Source: an uncultured Caulobacteraceae bacterium (GTDB lineage Bacteria > Pseudomonadota > Alphaproteobacteria > Caulobacterales > Caulobacteraceae). From it: DNA of 8,606 nucleotides. This document shows, one piece after another, positions 6,132 to 8,606 of the stretch. The stretch lies in NCBI GenBank assembly GCA_937910255.1, contig CALEOQ010000172.1, positions 1-8,606 on the forward strand. The letters are read 5' to 3'. Made by a program: the position numbers and the translations under genes. The notes below the pieces were generated by a model that was given only the letters and a program-made list of their open reading frames with translations, was not told the DNA's origin and did no database searches. Within the stretch, counting starts at the first letter, position 1, and every line of letters starts with the position of its first letter.

Positions 6132-7160
6132 TCAGGTGAAAATCGCCGCCAGACCGCCCTGCCGCAGCAGCGGATCGACGGCGCTTCGGGCGTCGGCGTC
6201 CAGCTTCGCATAGGAAGCGCGCAGCCATTGCAGGCACTTGCCCTGATAGGGGAAGGGCGACTGGGTCCAGGCCAGGCCGTCCACCTCGGTGCGAACCTCG
6301 GCCGCGCCGCTGGCCAGGGCCTGCGCATTGGCCAGCATGACCGGGACATAGACCCGTCCCATCTCCGCCAGCAGGGCCGCCAGGGTGTCCGGCTGATCGG
6401 CCAGGGGCGTCCAGTCGCCGGCCTGCGGCTCCAGGCCTGAGGCGTCTTCCATCAGGCTGACCCAGGCGAACACCCTAGGCGCGATCTTCAGCGTCAGGGC
6501 CATGGGCGTGGGGTCGAACTGGGCCAGCTGGGTCAGCTGGCCAAAGACCGCGAAGTCGCAAGCCCCAGGCCTGCGTCCCAGCAGATAGGGCTGGCGGGTC
6601 AGATGGGCCTCAAAGGCCTCCAGGAAGCGGCGATAGCTGGCCTCGATCACCGGCCCGGTGACCGGGTTGGAGCCCACAACATAGAGCCGGTCGATCTGCC
6701 GGCGGCTGAACATCTCGCCCCGCTGGGCGAGCGCCGCGTCAGGAATCGACAGCCCCGACCACGCCGGCAGGATGCGGGCCGCCCGGTCGATGTCCTCGGC
6801 ATAGGCCCAGCGATAGTGGAACATGGCCTTGGTCAGCCACTCGTCCGCATAGTCCTCGATCAGCTCGTCGACAAAGGCCAGCGCCGGCTCGTCCGGGATG
6901 ACCGAGCGGCCCGCCACCTCCTGCTCAAGACGGCGGATCAGCGGGGTGGAGTCCACCACGGCCTGAAGGACGCCGGTCTCGTCGGGCAGATAGAAGGTCG
7001 GCAGCAGCCGGACCTTGGGCTGGGGCAGCTCGGCGACGGCGGCGCTGTTGGCCATCAGAAAGCGGTAGGCGATGCGCCGATACCGCAACAGGGCGAGCAT
7101 CTTGCGGGTGTAGGGCGATCCGGGCGAGCCGGAGAGGGCGATGGGCTGGCGGTCGGGCAT
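6132..7160 (-). CDS. Glutathione S-transferase family protein with C-terminal extension
   Basis: This cytoplasmic protein has 342 residues, over 100 longer than ordinary bacterial GSTs. Residues 7-85 form the thioredoxin-fold domain: ALSGSPGSPYTRKMLALLRY opens it, with SPYTRK around the expected active-site position. The cis-proline is in LLPTFYLP (Pro54), and VVDSTPLIRRLE (68-79) replaces the usual E-S-x-x-I glutathione-binding turn with Asp70-Ser71. A helical C-terminal domain follows, containing YLLGRRPGACDFAVFGQLTQL (192-212), the motif by which the second GST domain is recognised. Residues from about 245 on form an extra helical segment ending in LLRQGGLAAIFT, which I do not recognise. 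Function could be glutathione-dependent detoxification, or a non-catalytic binding role. ATG at 7160 has GGAG eight bases before it (7168-7171). It probably heads a two-gene unit with TetR and is divergent from the FGE gene. Confidence 0.85.
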   Translation of the reverse strand: MPDRQPIALSGSPGSPYTRKMLALLRYRRIAYRFLMANSAAVAELPQPKVRLLPTFYLPDETGVLQAVVDSTPLIRRLEQEVAGRSVIPDEPALAFVDELIEDYADEWLTKAMFHYRWAYAEDIDRAARILPAWSGLSIPDAALAQRGEMFSRRQIDRLYVVGSNPVTGPVIEASYRRFLEAFEAHLTRQPYLLGRRPGACDFAVFGQLTQLAQFDPTPMALTLKIAPRVFAWVSLMEDASGLEPQAGDWTPLADQPDTLAALLAEMGRVYVPVMLANAQALASGAAEVRTEVDGLAWTQSPFPYQGKCLQWLRASYAKLDADARSAVDPLLRQGGLAAIFT

Positions 7161-7173
7161 CGGTCAGCTCCGC

Positions 7174-7202
7174 TTGATTTCAGCACGAACTATGCCAATA
7201 GT
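7174..7202 (+). promoter_or_regulatory. Candidate sigma70-type promoter of the FGE operon
   Basis: TTGATT (7174-7179) and AATAGT (7197-7202) each match the sigma70 consensus at four of six positions, with exactly 17 bases between them, in the only AT-richer patch of this gap. Transcription would start near 7209, leaving about 28 untranslated bases with the ribosome binding site at 7224-7229. Confidence 0.45.
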
Positions 7203-7203
7203 T
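7188..7203. promoter_or_regulatory. Operator-like perfect palindrome, GST/FGE divergent region
   Basis: AACTAT and ATAGTT are perfect inverted arms around GCCA. The right arm lies on the candidate -10 box of the FGE operon, so a bound protein would block it; the same site is 28 bases upstream of the GST-like start codon. Its size suits a dimeric helix-turn-helix protein. The TetR protein encoded at 5424-6038 is the nearest candidate, by inference only. Confidence 0.45.
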
Positions 7204-7223
7204 GCGCCGAAGGCAAGGCTCGA

Positions 7224-7229
7224 GGGAGG
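7224..7229 (+). promoter_or_regulatory. Ribosome binding site fixing the FGE start
   Basis: GGGAGG lies seven bases before GTG at 7237. It selects this start over in-frame ATGs at 7141 and 7192, which lack such a site; 7192 also lies within the palindrome and candidate promoter. Confidence 0.7.
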
Positions 7230-7236
7230 CGCGGGG

Positions 7237-8310
7237 GTGAGGCGGGGCGGCCAGCGAACGGGACGGGGCGCGCGACGTCCCCTGACCCTTGGCCTCAGCC
7301 TGGCGATCCTCGGCCTGCTGGGCGGTTGTGACCAAAGCGTCGAGGCGGCCAAGGCCTGCCTGGCCGACCCTGTCCTGCCCGATCCCTCAGATCCCACCGC
7401 CGGCATGGTGCGTCTGACCGGCGGGGTCTTCGCCATGGGCGCTTCGCCCGAACATCCCGAGGAGGGGCCGCCGCGGCAGGTTCAGGTGGGCGACTTCTGG
7501 ATCGACCAGACCGAGGTGACCAACGCCGCCTTCGCCCGTTTCGTCGAAGCGACCGGCTATGTGACCCAGGCCGAGCGTCCCCTGCCGGAGGCGGCCTATC
7601 CTGGCCTCTCGGCCGAGGCGCGGCGCCCGGCCTCCCTGGTCTTTGTCGGGGCCGGCGCGGCGGGGGGAAACCCGGCGGCCTGGTGGCGGATCATTCCCGG
7701 CGCCGACTGGCGCCATCCCGAGGGGCCCGACAGCTCGATCGCGGGCAAGGAGTCCTGGCCGGTGGTGCACATCGGCTGGGAGGACGCCCGGGCCTATGCC
7801 CGCTGGCTGGGACGCGACCTGCCGACCGAGGCCGAGTGGGAGTACGCCGCCCGGGGCGGCCTCGTCGGCGCCCGCTATGCCTGGGGCGATGATCCGGCGC
7901 CTGGGGGCGCGCCGCTCGCCAACACCTGGCAGGGGGTCTTTCCCGTGGCCGACACCGGCGATGACGGCCACAAGGCGCGGCCCGCGCCGGTGGGCTGTTT
8001 CCCGGCCAATGGCCATGGCCTCTATGACATCACCGGCAATGTCTGGGAGTGGACGTCGGACTGGTACCGCCCGGGCCTCGCACCGGCCAAGGTGATGGCC
8101 CAGGGCGGCCCGCCGCGGGCCATGTCGCGGGATCCGGACGAGCCTGGCCAGCCCAAGCACGTGATCAAGGGCGGCTCCTTTCTCTGCGCCGACAACTTCT
8201 GCTTCCGCTATCGCCCCGCCGCCCGGGCGCCGGGCCCCCATGATGGCGGCGCGGCCCATATCGGCTTCCGCACGGTCCTGCGAAGCCCCAGCTTGGAGCA
8301 CGCCTCATGA
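7237..8310 (+). CDS. Formylglycine-generating enzyme (FGE/SUMF1), lipoprotein
   Basis: FGE oxidises a cysteine in the C-x-P-x-R motif of sulfatases to formylglycine, using oxygen and copper. The 357-residue product begins with a signal: twin arginines 13-14 (ARRPLTL), hydrophobic core to residue 28, and lipobox LGGC with Cys31, so the protein is probably exported and lipid-anchored. The FGE domain runs from about 57 (GMVRLTGGVFAMG) to 347. Family blocks are all present: FWIDQTEVTNAAFARFV (88-104), a W-W-R-x-x-P-G-A-D-W-R-H-P segment (149-161), WPVVHIGWEDARAYARWLG (174-192), LPTEAEWEYAARGG (195-208), and GLYDITGNVWEWTSDWY (261-277). The active-site block KGGSFLCADNFCFRYR (311-326) has both cysteines, Cys317 and Cys322, equivalent to human Cys336 and Cys341, so it should be active, unlike many FGE-fold relatives. 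GTG at 7237 is set by GGGAGG seven bases upstream. It overlaps the next gene by four bases. No sulfatase is seen in this window. Confidence 0.93.
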   Translation: MRRGGQRTGRGARRPLTLGLSLAILGLLGGCDQSVEAAKACLADPVLPDPSDPTAGMVRLTGGVFAMGASPEHPEEGPPRQVQVGDFWIDQTEVTNAAFARFVEATGYVTQAERPLPEAAYPGLSAEARRPASLVFVGAGAAGGNPAAWWRIIPGADWRHPEGPDSSIAGKESWPVVHIGWEDARAYARWLGRDLPTEAEWEYAARGGLVGARYAWGDDPAPGGAPLANTWQGVFPVADTGDDGHKARPAPVGCFPANGHGLYDITGNVWEWTSDWYRPGLAPAKVMAQGGPPRAMSRDPDEPGQPKHVIKGGSFLCADNFCFRYRPAARAPGPHDGGAAHIGFRTVLRSPSLEHAS

Positions 8311-8550
8311 AATGGCCCTTGAGGATCGGCCTGGTCGTCGTCGTTCTTCTCCTGGTGGCGGGCGGCGGACCCTGGCTCTTCCGAGGTCCCCTGGCCCTGG
8401 CGACGATGGATCGGGTGATGGCCCGCAACCTGGCCGCCGATCCCCTCGCCGACCTGCCCGACGGTCTCCATGTGGCCCTGTGCGGCGCAGGCTCGCCCAT
8501 GCCCGACGCCACGCGGGCCGGACCCTGCACGGCGGTGATCGCCGGCCGAC
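8307..8550 (+). CDS. MBL-fold metallo-hydrolase, N-terminal fragment cut by adapter sequence
   Basis: Only about 81 genuine residues are present. Residues 4-22 form a hydrophobic signal anchor (LRIGLVVVVLLLVAGGG), placing the rest in the periplasm. GLHVALCGAGSPMPDATRAGPCTAVIAG (53-80) is the first strand-turn-strand of the RNase Z/arylsulfatase-like branch of the metallo-beta-lactamase fold, in which G-x-G-S-P-x-P-D precedes a strand and a D-x-G turn. The metal-binding H-x-H-x-D-H motif would come later and is not in the window. ATG at 8307 overlaps the FGE stop (ATGA) and has GGAG eight bases upstream, so the two are coupled. The reading frame continues to a stop at 8589-8591, but the last residues from about Gln82 on are translated adapter and are not real. 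Some family members hydrolyse sulfate esters; that cannot be judged here. Confidence 0.75.
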
Positions 8551-8606
8551 AGACCGGAAGAGCACACGTCTGGACTCCAGTCAGCGCGTAATACCGTATG
8601 CCGGCC
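8551..8606 (+). other. Degraded Illumina TruSeq adapter (artefact, not genome)
   Basis: Bases 8551-8584 match the TruSeq read-1 adapter (AGATCGGAAGAGCACACG onward), from memory of that sequence, at 31 of 34 positions; differences are at 8554, 8573 and 8584. A six-base index-like stretch, CGCGTA, follows at 8585-8590. Bases 8591-8606 then match the constant part after the index (ATCTCGTATGCCG...) at 12 of 16 positions. The order constant part, index, constant part is diagnostic. Five of the seven mismatches replace A or T with G or C. The exact junction with genomic sequence may shift by one to three bases. Confidence 0.92.

Noticed and set aside
7182..7198. Minus-strand sigma54-like element upstream of the GST-like gene (TTGGCATAGTTCGTGCT), 11 of 14 defined positions matching, with correct GG-N10-GC spacing.
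   Set aside because: Transcription would start on or beside the ribosome binding site at 7168-7171, leaving almost no leader. The match is explained largely by the palindrome, and no enhancer-binding regulator is encoded nearby.
7141..7236. Longer FGE starts at ATG 7141 or ATG 7192.
   Set aside because: They place up to 32 residues before the signal peptide, overlap the divergent promoter region and the GST-like start, and lack a ribosome binding site, unlike GTG at 7237.
7387..8301. 304-codon antisense open frame opposite the FGE gene, with similar long frames at 4620-5417 (-), 4790-5782 (+) and 3656-4426 (+).
   Set aside because: These are shadows caused by high-GC codon bias. Their products lack domains and the genes on the other strand or frame carry complete family motifs.
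8551..8591. C-terminal tail of the last open frame as a real small-protein end.
   Set aside because: It is translated adapter sequence; the gene is simply truncated.

Overview
The window is a high-GC stretch that looks like an alphaproteobacterium, most likely Caulobacterales (Caulobacter, Phenylobacterium or a relative). I infer this from strong G/C preference at third codon positions, compact gene packing, GTG starts and familiar family types; no rRNA or other marker gene is present to confirm it. It is probably a whole contig. The first gene runs off the left edge, and the last gene runs into what reads as a degraded Illumina TruSeq adapter from about 8551. The last ~56 bases should therefore not be treated as genome.

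Layout: (1) 3-773 (+) is the C-terminal end of an FtsX-type ABC transporter permease. It converges on (2) a VOC/glyoxalase-fold protein, 803-1192 (-), and a perfect 14-bp inverted repeat spans the permease stop codon. (3) 1280-2167 (-) is an exported protein built of three degenerate ~60-residue helical repeats. (4) 2334-3038 (-) is a GNAT acetyltransferase, translationally coupled to (5) an aldo/keto reductase at 3050-4066 (-). (6) 4239-5420 (+) is an exported SxxK serine hydrolase of the class C beta-lactamase / 6-aminohexanoate-dimer hydrolase type, divergent from the reductase. (7) 5424-6038 (-) is a TetR regulator whose stop lies 3 bases from the hydrolase stop. (8) 6132-7160 (-) is a glutathione S-transferase-fold protein with a long C-terminal extension. 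(9) 7237-8310 (+) is a formylglycine-generating enzyme (FGE) with a lipoprotein signal. It overlaps by 4 bases (ATGA) (10) the start of a membrane-anchored metallo-beta-lactamase-fold hydrolase, cut off by the adapter.

Most of the window is ordinary accessory metabolism and detoxification (VOC, AKR, GNAT, GST and TetR genes). The part with most biological interest is the right end. There a catalytically intact FGE, carrying both copper-binding cysteines, appears to be exported by a Tat-like lipoprotein signal and is co-transcribed with an MBL-fold hydrolase. The divergent GST/FGE promoter region carries a perfect inverted repeat lying on a sigma70-like -10 box, and the nearby TetR protein is an obvious candidate ligand. 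FGE activates sulfatases, so a periplasmic sulfate-ester module may continue beyond the right edge, but no sulfatase is visible here. I saw no IS elements, CRISPR arrays, tRNA or rRNA genes.
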